Source: CAZVLE01 sp964627855
GTDB taxonomy: Bacteria; Bacillota; Dethiobacteria; DTU022
Direction of reading: 5' to 3'
Length of the DNA stretch: 14,230 bases
Assembly: GCA_964627855.1 (NCBI GenBank)
Contig: CAZVLE010000014.1
Span: 1-14,230, forward strand
This document shows, one piece after another, positions 6,171 through 13,053 of this stretch. Each line of letters opens with the position of its first letter. Within the stretch, counting starts at the first letter, position 1. The notes under the pieces were generated by a model. That model ran no database searches and was not told the DNA's origin. It saw nothing but the letters and a program-made list of their open reading frames with translations. The translations under genes and the position numbers were made by a program.

Positions 6171-6896
6171 TTATAACGGTTCACCGACTGCCGACATATA
6201 GATAGCAAATTCTTTTACGCCATCTACGCCGATAATTTTATTGACTTCATCGTCAAAAAAGGCGCCCACCTGGCAGGTGCCAAGGCCGCAGGCAAGAGCT
6301 GCCAGGGCGGTATTCTGGGCAATATGACCGGCATCGAGATAAATGTAACGATAGGCGCGTTGCTCATATTTCCATTTTGAACGTTCAATCATGGCACTCC
6401 AGATCAGGGTGAAGGCGGCATCACTAAGCATCTTCTGCCCCAGGGCTGCCCGGGCGAGGTCCGGCCCGAGATTACCTTCCTTAAGCAATACCAGGCTGTG
6501 ATAAGGAACCTGGTAATGGTAGACACCCTGCTGTAAATCTTTAACCCGGTTAATAACACAATATGTTTCGATCGGAAACAGGCCTCCCGCCGATGGTGCT
6601 GTCCGGAACTGGTGGTATTCATTTGCCAGTGATATGCCCTGGCTTGCCCAGATCACCTGGGAGAGTTTCTGTGCATCAGCGGCGGTATTGTTGTAGTTAC
6701 GGACTGAGCGTCTTTGCTGTAACAAGCTGAATAGAGGCAGTCCGCCATCACGGTCCGGTTTTTCCAGTTCAAACCTTTCCAGGTTTGATGGGTATTGTTT
6801 GTAGAGAGGGGGCTTATTGGTCCAATCGAGACTCCTTCCCTGCAAACTTTGCCGATTATATTTACTTAAAGACTGAAAATCATCACCGTAATTCAT
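6171..6896 (-). CDS. SagB/ThcOx-like nitroreductase-family FMN oxidoreductase
   Basis: The 241-residue cytoplasmic protein is of the nitroreductase fold, likely a homodimer binding FMN. Recognisable blocks are RRSVRNY (62-68), the FMN phosphate-contact type of segment; SAGGLFPIETY (102-112), typical of the SagB branch; YLDAGHIAQN (186-195); and GLGTCQVGAFFDDEVNKIIG (204-223). SagB relatives oxidise azolines to azoles in peptide natural products, but no cyclodehydratase, protease or precursor peptide is visible nearby, so it may be one of the many stand-alone members of unknown substrate. The ATG at 6896 has GGGGAGG upstream (minus of 6903-6909). It has its own promoter and is divergent from the dehydratase operon. 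Confidence 0.85.
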   Translation of the reverse strand: MNYGDDFQSLSKYNRQSLQGRSLDWTNKPPLYKQYPSNLERFELEKPDRDGGLPLFSLLQQRRSVRNYNNTAADAQKLSQVIWASQGISLANEYHQFRTAPSAGGLFPIETYCVINRVKDLQQGVYHYQVPYHSLVLLKEGNLGPDLARAALGQKMLSDAAFTLIWSAMIERSKWKYEQRAYRYIYLDAGHIAQNTALAALACGLGTCQVGAFFDDEVNKIIGVDGVKEFAIYMSAVGEPL

Positions 6897-6917
6897 AATT
6901 GATCCTCCCCTGACGTT

Positions 6918-6946
6918 ATTGTAAGTTAATTAATAAAAGCGGTCAA
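6918..6946 (-). promoter_or_regulatory. Sigma-A promoter for the SagB-like gene
   Basis: On the minus strand, TTGACC (6946-6941) and TACAAT (6923-6918) are separated by 17 bp. This is a near-consensus pair, and the ribosome site and ATG follow shortly after. The same TTGACC -35 is used by both Moco-riboswitch units. Confidence 0.75.
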
Positions 6947-7071
6947 ACTGTTTGCAGCAGGATTTTAAGGCCGCTAAATTGAATTTATTAAGCAATACCT
7001 AAATTTAGTATACCGGGAAGCAATTATTAGCGCCAAGGAAAAATGAGGTTATCTTGAAAGGAGAACTATCA

Positions 7072-8502
7072 ATGGCTATAAGCACTGCCGATCAATACCG
7101 CGAACGCATGTATAAAATGCGGAAAAACATTTACATGGGAGGAGAGTGTATCGGTCGGGATGATCCGCGCTTAAAACCCGGCCTTGACTTGATCGCCAAC
7201 AGTTTTGATCAGGTTAATGAGCCGGCTTTGAAAAATTTAATCACTACCGAATCTCACCTGACCGGTGAAGAGATTCACCGTCTTTGCCACATCCACCAGA
7301 GTTCTGAAGATCTATTGAAAAAGCAGGATTTGACCCGCCAGTTATGCCGTAAGGCCGGGGGGTGCATTCAACGCTGTATGGGTATCGACGCTCTCAATGC
7401 CATTTCGGTAGTCAGCAAGGATTGCGACGATGTTTTTGGTACCGAGTATTATCCACGGTTTATAGAATTCATGAAATATTTTCAGCAAAACGACCTGGTT
7501 GGCAACTGTGCTCAGTCAGATGTCAAGGGCGACCGGTCCAAGCGGCCTTTCGAGCAAAGTGACCCCGATTTATACCTGCGGGTGGTTGAAAAAAAGAAGG
7601 AAGGAATCATTGTTCGCGGTTGTAAAGCCCATAATTCCAACGCACCCTTTTCCGACGAAATAGTTGCCGTGCCGACACGTTTGATGACAGACAAGGATGC
7701 CGACTGGGCTGTAGCTTTTTCGGTTCCCGCCGATACACCGGGTATAAAGCAGGTTGTCCGTATTACAACTCCCCGGGAACGTAAACATTGTAAGACTAAA
7801 CATTTTTTTGGTTTAGCCGACTCCATGACCGTCTTTGATGATGTTCTCGTGCCCTGGGAAAGAGTATTTCTCTGTGGAGAAACCTATTTTGCCAGCATCC
7901 TGGCCATGCTTTTCGCTACCTATCATCGTCACAGCTACACTGGCTGTAAACCGGCTATTACTGATTTAATCCTTGGTGCTGCGGCCCTGGTTGCCGATTA
8001 TAACGGTGTTGGCGATGCTTCACATGTCAAGGATAAATTATCAGAACTGATTGCTACCGGAGAGCTGGTTTATGCTGCCGGTATTGCTGCTTCAGTCAAA
8101 TCAACTCCGGCCAATTCGGGGACCCACATTCCCAATATCATCTATACCAATGTCGGTCGTTACCATGCCGGGGTGAACCTATATCATGAGTATGAAACCC
8201 TGGCTGACCTTGCCGGGGGTCTGCCGGCTACCTTGCCCTATGAGGACGAGTTTTATGCCGAGGAGACCAGAGATATGATGGAGAAATACATCATGCGCAA
8301 GGACGGGGTTTCCGCAGAAGATCAGCACCGCCTATTCCGGACCCTTTCAGACATGCTTTGCTGTGCCCACGCCGGGGTGGCCCAGGTTGGCGGTTTGCAT
8401 GGCGGTGGGTCACCTATTATGGAGAAGATTGCTATTCGCAACAATTATGATATTGATTCCTGTAAAAAACTGATCAAAATGCATTGTGGCATAGAAAGCT
8501 AA
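7072..8502 (+). CDS. 4-hydroxybutyryl-CoA dehydratase-like (AbfD family) [4Fe-4S]/FAD enzyme
   Basis: The 476-residue protein belongs to the family shared by 4-hydroxybutyryl-CoA dehydratase/vinylacetyl-CoA isomerase and 4-hydroxyphenylacetate hydroxylases. Unlike the hydroxylases it has all four iron-sulfur ligands of AbfD: Cys98 and Cys102 (CIQRC) and His285 and Cys292 (YHRHSYTGCK), followed by the Lys corresponding to AbfD K300. HQSSEDLLKK and AAALVADYNG also match. By my recalled alignment, AbfD Glu257 is Asp250 here and Glu455 is Gly440, so the chemistry or substrate may differ. The likely reaction is ketyl-radical dehydration or double-bond shift of a CoA thioester. The start is the ATG at 7072, 8 bases after AAAGGAG (7057-7063), rather than the TTG at 7054. 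It is translated with the flavoprotein 19 bases downstream. Confidence 0.85.
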   Translation: MAISTADQYRERMYKMRKNIYMGGECIGRDDPRLKPGLDLIANSFDQVNEPALKNLITTESHLTGEEIHRLCHIHQSSEDLLKKQDLTRQLCRKAGGCIQRCMGIDALNAISVVSKDCDDVFGTEYYPRFIEFMKYFQQNDLVGNCAQSDVKGDRSKRPFEQSDPDLYLRVVEKKKEGIIVRGCKAHNSNAPFSDEIVAVPTRLMTDKDADWAVAFSVPADTPGIKQVVRITTPRERKHCKTKHFFGLADSMTVFDDVLVPWERVFLCGETYFASILAMLFATYHRHSYTGCKPAITDLILGAAALVADYNGVGDASHVKDKLSELIATGELVYAAGIAASVKSTPANSGTHIPNIIYTNVGRYHAGVNLYHEYETLADLAGGLPATLPYEDEFYAEETRDMMEKYIMRKDGVSAEDQHRLFRTLSDMLCCAHAGVAQVGGLHGGGSPIMEKIAIRNNYDIDSCKKLIKMHCGIES

Positions 8503-8521
8503 ATAAAGCAGGTGAACTGTT

Positions 8522-9916
8522 ATGGGTAATTATAAAGTAGTGGTTATCGGAGCCGGTCCGGGAGGAGTAATCTTAGCCAGGGAGCTGGCCCTCAAGGGGA
8601 TTGACGTTTCTATTTATGAAAAAGGCAGCTTTGAGGAACTGGGCCATGACTGGTCTGATGCTGTGGAATATGCCGCCCTGAAAAAGGCAGGCCTCGATAT
8701 GCCAGAGTTAGAGGGCCTGGAATGGCAGGGCAGCCTGGTTAAGCAAAGCCCCGCTGATGGAGGCATCTTTGAAAAGCATGCTGTGCCCCTGCTAAAGATA
8801 TTATCTCCGGGGCTGGTCAGCTCTAAAGAGGTTCCTTTTCGGATGATTACTACAGATCGCCGCCGCCTGGGCCAGTTACTCGTTGAAGAGGCGGTAAAGG
8901 CAGGAGCCCGGATCTTTTACCGCCATGAAGGCAGGTCTTTGCTTTTTTCTGAAACAGGAAATAAGGGCCCCGATGGTGTCATGGTTGAGGGTGTTATTGT
9001 CCTCAACAGCGAAAGCGGGCAAGAAGAAACAGTCAGGGCTAACGTGATCGTGGAATCATCGGGTTTCCATTCCATCCTGCGAAAAGGGCTTCCTGCATAC
9101 ACAGGTCTGGCCGATTCCTTCCGGGATGGTGATTTTGCCCTGGTGCACAGGGAAGTGAGGCCTTTTGTTCCCGAAAAAGGGGACGGGGAAGCGATTGTCG
9201 ACCACTACCGCTACGGTTACCACAGCGGTTACCAGTGGACACATATGCATAGCGAAGAGAGAATCGATGTTGGTGCCGGAGTGAAAAATGATCCGGCCAA
9301 TCCTGATCCCAGGGACATTATTGAAGAATTCATCAGCCGCCATCCCGCTATAAAATCAGAAAAAATTAGAGGGGGCAGAAGCCTCTGTATTGTTGGAGCA
9401 CCCCTTCCGAATTTTGTGACCAATGGTTTCCTGGTCCTCGGCGATGCTGCCTCAACTTCTGTGCCAACGACAGGCTGTGGGGCGGGACCGGCAATTGTCA
9501 ACGGGCTAAGCGCTGCTGAAGTTATTGCAGAAGCGGCTCGCGAGAACCGTAATGATATCGCCACATTATGGGCTATTAATACCCGGTTCTATCTTGATAG
9601 TTACCGCGGTCCTTCATATGCCGCCCTGGCTGCCCTGAGAACAGCGCTGCAGGCTATGGAGCATGACGATCTCGATTTTCTTTTCAAAAAAGATTTAATC
9701 GATGCGGCAACTCTTCAGAATGCAGTTAACGGTGTTTTTAAGCCTCCCGGAAGCGGAAAAATGCTTCGCTCTCTCTTTGCCGGACTGGCTGCCCCGGGCA
9801 AATTAATGCAGCTTAACAAGGCTGTCAGCAGGGCCAGGCGAATATTCAAACATTATCAGCAGTATCCGGATAAATGGGATCACGAAGCTTTCAGGAAATG
9901 GCAGGCCGGCATTTAA
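8522..9916 (+). CDS. FAD-dependent oxidoreductase of the geranylgeranyl reductase/FixC type
   Basis: The product has 464 residues. The N-terminal FAD-binding Rossmann motif is VVVIGAGPGG (6-15), with the adenine-ribose Glu in YEKG (32-35). TDRRRLGQLL (111-120) is the conserved DRxxL segment of the group, and LGDAASTSVPTTGCGAGPAI (306-325) is the second FAD contact. A GYQWTHMHSEERIDVGAGV stretch (236-254) stands where relatives have YxWxFP. There is no C-terminal ferredoxin domain as in ETF:quinone oxidoreductases and no membrane segment. Relatives reduce isoprenoid double bonds or pass electrons to or from FixABCX/ETF. Placed 19 bases behind the AbfD-like gene with its own AGGTG site (8510-8514), it probably reduces or oxidises the product of that enzyme. 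The substrate is not deducible. Confidence 0.82.
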   Translation: MGNYKVVVIGAGPGGVILARELALKGIDVSIYEKGSFEELGHDWSDAVEYAALKKAGLDMPELEGLEWQGSLVKQSPADGGIFEKHAVPLLKILSPGLVSSKEVPFRMITTDRRRLGQLLVEEAVKAGARIFYRHEGRSLLFSETGNKGPDGVMVEGVIVLNSESGQEETVRANVIVESSGFHSILRKGLPAYTGLADSFRDGDFALVHREVRPFVPEKGDGEAIVDHYRYGYHSGYQWTHMHSEERIDVGAGVKNDPANPDPRDIIEEFISRHPAIKSEKIRGGRSLCIVGAPLPNFVTNGFLVLGDAASTSVPTTGCGAGPAIVNGLSAAEVIAEAARENRNDIATLWAINTRFYLDSYRGPSYAALAALRTALQAMEHDDLDFLFKKDLIDAATLQNAVNGVFKPPGSGKMLRSLFAGLAAPGKLMQLNKAVSRARRIFKHYQQYPDKWDHEAFRKWQAGI

Positions 9917-9920
9917 TCAT

Positions 9921-9975
9921 CAATAGATACACTGTGATCTATTGTCCGCCTGGTTTCATTTTAAAACACCAGGCG
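9921..9975. terminator. Double hairpin between convergent genes, likely bidirectional terminator
   Basis: Two perfect hairpins are adjacent: CAATAGAT/ATCTATTG (9921-9928 with 9937-9944) and CGCCTGGT/ACCAGGCG (9947-9954 with 9968-9975). The second overlaps the stop codon end of the synthetase gene on the minus strand. Neither is followed by a strong T-run, so Rho-independent activity is uncertain; RNA 3'-end protection is possible. Confidence 0.45.
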
Positions 9976-12069
9976 AACTCTTGCGTCGAGAGCAATAGTC
10001 CCCTGGCCGGCCTGGAAAACCCGTACCGGGTTGATGTCAAGTTCACTGATACCCGGAAAATCTGCCAGCAAATAAGATGTTCTGACAATCATGTCGATGA
10101 AAGCATCAATGTCACCGGGCGCTTTACCCCGAAATCCGGAAAGGACTCTGGAGGCATGCAGTTGCTTAAATTCATCATGGACCCTGTCGGCACTGACAGG
10201 ACAAATCATACTGGCCACATCCCTGAACACTTCAACATAAATACCGCCCATGCCGAAGAAGATAACCGGTCCGAATGAAGGGTCCTGTTTTCCACCGATA
10301 AACATGTCATAGCCATCCGGGGCCATTTTCTGCAACCTTATCCCTGCAAAGTGAGCATCTTTGTTGTAACGATAGAGGTTATCACGGATCTTCGAAAACC
10401 CTTCAGCAACCTGCGTGACATTTTCAAGATCAAGCAAAACTCCTCCTGCATCAGATTTATGTAGGGCATCCGGTGAAATGACTTTCATGACAACGGGGAA
10501 GCCGATTTCGTTTGCATACTCTACCGCTTCTTCTTTGGTCAGGGCAGTTTTTGAGGCAGTAATAGAAAGACCGTAGGTTTTCAGAAGTTCCAGTGATTCT
10601 TCACCGTAATTGCCCTGTTTGTCCTGCATCCATAATTTAGCCTTATTTTGATCAATCCCTGCCGGGGCCTCTGAGGCCTGCTTGCTCTTTCTTAGTCTCC
10701 GGTATTGATGAAATCTCATCTGCAGGGCCAGGGCATTGATCATTTCTTCGGGGCTATTGAAAATCGGGAACTCTACGTAACGTTTGGCCTGCTGAATCAT
10801 GCGTGTCGGGCCAAAAAGACAAATGCCCAGGGGTTTACCGGCTGAGAGGATTGAGCCCCAGGCTTCCTTGGAAAGGTCTGCCAGAAAGAGCTTTTGGAAA
10901 ACATTTTCACCCTGTGGCATCTGGGGTCGCTGGCTGATATAAATAGAACCGTCAACCTGATCGGAGTGCATCACTGAATAGATCACATGGGCTGTTAACT
11001 GTGGATCGTAAATGTCACCCATATCAAGAGGATTGGAAAAATTAATTACACCGGCGTTGCTGAACTGTTTCAGGCTGTCATAAAAATCAGTTCCCATGTC
11101 GGCAAACTCAAAACCGGCCTTTTCGCAAAGGTCGGCGCCCATGACGGCAAAACCACCGGCAGGGCTCATCACCATGATGCGCCGGCCTTCCATGGCCGGC
11201 AGGTGAAACGCTTTGACGGTCGGTATGAAATCGAGAAAATTGTCAATGCGGATGATTCCTGCTTCTTTAAAGGCAGAATCAATGATCGCCTCGTCACTGC
11301 TCAGGGCGGCTGTGTGGCTCATAGCTGCTTTTTCACCTGCTGCGGTGGTGTTAGCCTTATAGACAATGATTGGCTTGTCGATTTTTTTCGCAGTTTCAAT
11401 GAATTTCTTACCGCGGTTGATGCTTTCCAGGTAGACGCAGATTATCCTGGTCTGGGGATCATTGCCGTAATACTCTAGAAAATCAACTTCGTCAAGGTCA
11501 AGCTTGTTGCCGATACTGGCAAACTTGGCCAGGCCGATTTTTTCGTCGAAGAGGTAATTAAGAAGACTGAGTGCGACCCCGCCGCTTTGGGATATTATCG
11601 ACATTTCTCCCTTAGGTGCCTTGTGTAAAGCCACGAACGGCAGGCAGAGGCCGTTATCGGTATTGGCTACAGTCAGACTGTTTGGGCCGACAAAGCGAAT
11701 ACCATAGCGCCTGGCAATCTGCAGGATATTTGCCGCGAGAGCTTTTCCCTCCTCACTGTATTCAGTAAATCCACCAGAGGGGATTGCCATCCGTCTGATC
11801 CCGAACTTGCCACACTGATCGACCATCTTTGGAATCAGTTGAGCGGGAACCATGCAGTAGGCCAGGTCGGGTGCTACAGGCAACTCTTCAATGCTTTTGT
11901 ACATTTTGATTCCATCAACATGAGCATCATCGCTTCTTTCATTGACACCAAAAATCCGGCCGCGGTATCCCCAGCGCAGCAGATTTTCAAGGGTTAGTCT
12001 TGGAATGTTGGTAGGTTTTGATGATAGGCCGATAATTACTATTGAGTCAGGATAAAAGATATGTTGCAT
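9961..12069 (-). CDS. ADP-forming acyl-CoA synthetase (acetate-CoA ligase, NDP-forming, fused alpha-beta)
   Basis: The 702-residue fusion has the order CoA-binding domain (about 1-130: FYPDSIVIIG, with FVGPNS near 126), two ligase-CoA domains (to about 460), then ATP-grasp (about 490-702). SIISQSGGVALS (near 157-168) is the CoA-ligase motif. AAMSHTAALSS carries His252, the expected phosphorylated residue (usually SHTG). The ATP-grasp part shows GFPVVMKVISPDALHKSDAGGV and an ELDINPV ending. The enzyme makes ATP from acyl-CoA, ADP and phosphate, or runs in reverse, as in peptide and acid fermentation. The ATG at 12069 is favoured because GGAGGG lies 6 bases upstream; the longer GTG at 12087 precedes that site. 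It is convergent with the dehydratase operon, so co-function is suggestive only. Acyl specificity is unknown. Confidence 0.9.
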   Translation of the reverse strand: MQHIFYPDSIVIIGLSSKPTNIPRLTLENLLRWGYRGRIFGVNERSDDAHVDGIKMYKSIEELPVAPDLAYCMVPAQLIPKMVDQCGKFGIRRMAIPSGGFTEYSEEGKALAANILQIARRYGIRFVGPNSLTVANTDNGLCLPFVALHKAPKGEMSIISQSGGVALSLLNYLFDEKIGLAKFASIGNKLDLDEVDFLEYYGNDPQTRIICVYLESINRGKKFIETAKKIDKPIIVYKANTTAAGEKAAMSHTAALSSDEAIIDSAFKEAGIIRIDNFLDFIPTVKAFHLPAMEGRRIMVMSPAGGFAVMGADLCEKAGFEFADMGTDFYDSLKQFSNAGVINFSNPLDMGDIYDPQLTAHVIYSVMHSDQVDGSIYISQRPQMPQGENVFQKLFLADLSKEAWGSILSAGKPLGICLFGPTRMIQQAKRYVEFPIFNSPEEMINALALQMRFHQYRRLRKSKQASEAPAGIDQNKAKLWMQDKQGNYGEESLELLKTYGLSITASKTALTKEEAVEYANEIGFPVVMKVISPDALHKSDAGGVLLDLENVTQVAEGFSKIRDNLYRYNKDAHFAGIRLQKMAPDGYDMFIGGKQDPSFGPVIFFGMGGIYVEVFRDVASMICPVSADRVHDEFKQLHASRVLSGFRGKAPGDIDAFIDMIVRTSYLLADFPGISELDINPVRVFQAGQGTIALDARVRLVF

Positions 12070-12133
12070 TTTTTCCCTCCGGGTCACAATTATGGATCGG
12101 CAATTAAGTGCTTGCGTTCCGTTATTATCATTG

Positions 12134-12142
12134 ATTTTAACA
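12134..12142 (-). promoter_or_regulatory. Extended -10 candidate for the acyl-CoA synthetase gene
   Basis: The minus strand shows TGT-TAAAAT (12142-12134), an extended -10. No good -35 lies at 16-18 bp, so this is tentative. The start would lie about 55-60 bases before the ATG. Confidence 0.4.
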
Positions 12143-12181
12143 TAAATTCAGCTTTTCACCAGGCAAACTAAAATTTATTGC

Positions 12182-12209
12182 TTACAAAATAAGGTTATCA
12201 TGTTAAAAT
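12182..12209 (+). promoter_or_regulatory. Extended -10 promoter for the methyltransferase-ketosynthase operon
   Basis: TGT-TAAAAT (12201-12209) forms an extended -10, and a weak -35, TTACAA (12182-12187), is 16 bp upstream. It is divergent from the acyl-CoA synthetase promoter and leaves a leader of roughly 80 bases. Confidence 0.5.
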
Positions 12210-12294
12210 AATATCAGAATTAACAAGAATAACTATATAGAGAAATTATTTATTTTTGCTCTTGCCAAATTATTACTGAAAAGTGGAGATGAAA

Positions 12295-13026
12295 TTGGAA
12301 AGAATAATCTGGCAGATCTACGAGCGTGTTTATGATGCAATTTTACTGCAACTGATTCCTTACCGCAGCATGATGAGCCGTGCCATAGGGGCATTGAATC
12401 CCCAAAACGATGGCAGTTATTTTGATGCCGGCTGTGGTACCGGCAACCTCCTCTTACAACTTTTTGAGAGCAACCGAAAGATTAAGATTACAGGGGCGGA
12501 TTTTTCACCGGCCATGTTAGCCAGGGCCAGGAAAAAACTGCATGATAAAGGCTGTCAGGCAGATTTATTAGAACTCGATCTTAATGAAAAACTGCCTTTT
12601 GACAATGGTGTATTTGACGGGATTACCTGTGTCAATGTTCTCTATGCCATTAAAAAGCCCCTTAATCTGCTTCAGGAGTTAAACCGGGTTCTGAAAGCCG
12701 AAGGGCGCCTTGTTCTGATTACTCCCTTTGGTAACCCGAAAATACTTCCCGTGGTCAAAGAGCACCTGTCAACATTAAAACAAGAACATCCGAAGGCATG
12801 GCTATTACATTACTCTGTCTTCATAGGGAGATTTATTCTTCCTGCAACAATTGGTTTGATGGTTAATCTCTTCATAAAAAACAACGCTAAATATCACTTT
12901 TTCTATGAAGACGACCTCAAAAAACTCTTGAATGCCGGGGGTTTTGACCTTAAGTTAATGAGCTTTGTATATAGCGATCAGAACTGGTTCCTGGTATTGG
13001 AAAAACTTCAGATTCAGGCTTCATAA
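12295..13026 (+). CDS. Class I SAM-dependent methyltransferase (UbiE-like)
   Basis: The product has 243 residues if translation starts at the TTG at 12295, which is 6 bases after GGAG (12285-12288); upstream GTG 12283 and ATG 12289 have no usable ribosome site. The SAM-binding motif I is FDAGCGTGN (about 43-51), followed by the acidic loop GADFSPAML (about 70-78), ELDLNEKLPF (motif II region, near 95) and a motif III-like LKAEGRLVLITPFG (near 135). A hydrophobic stretch FIGRFILPATIGLMVNLF (about 180-197) replaces the usual lid helices and suggests a lipophilic substrate or membrane contact. It is the first gene of an operon with a ketosynthase starting 27 bases downstream, so it may methylate an acyl or polyketide intermediate. 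The exact substrate is unknown. Confidence 0.8.
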   Translation: MERIIWQIYERVYDAILLQLIPYRSMMSRAIGALNPQNDGSYFDAGCGTGNLLLQLFESNRKIKITGADFSPAMLARARKKLHDKGCQADLLELDLNEKLPFDNGVFDGITCVNVLYAIKKPLNLLQELNRVLKAEGRLVLITPFGNPKILPVVKEHLSTLKQEHPKAWLLHYSVFIGRFILPATIGLMVNLFIKNNAKYHFFYEDDLKKLLNAGGFDLKLMSFVYSDQNWFLVLEKLQIQAS

Positions 13027-13053
13027 AGAATTTTGACATCAGGAGGAACTGAC

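Noticed and set aside
6171..6896. Peptide natural-product (azoline oxidase) cluster around the SagB-like gene
   Set aside because: No cyclodehydratase, protease, transporter or precursor peptide is seen within the window on either side.
7002..7028. Promoter for the dehydratase operon in the A/T-rich stretch
   Set aside because: TAGTAT and TAAATT hexamers exist, but no -35 at acceptable spacing is convincing, so I did not list a promoter there.
9874..10278. Open frame of 134 codons overlapping the flavoprotein end and the synthetase 3' end
   Set aside because: It is a shadow of the synthetase ATP-grasp region on the other strand, with no ribosome site or family signature.
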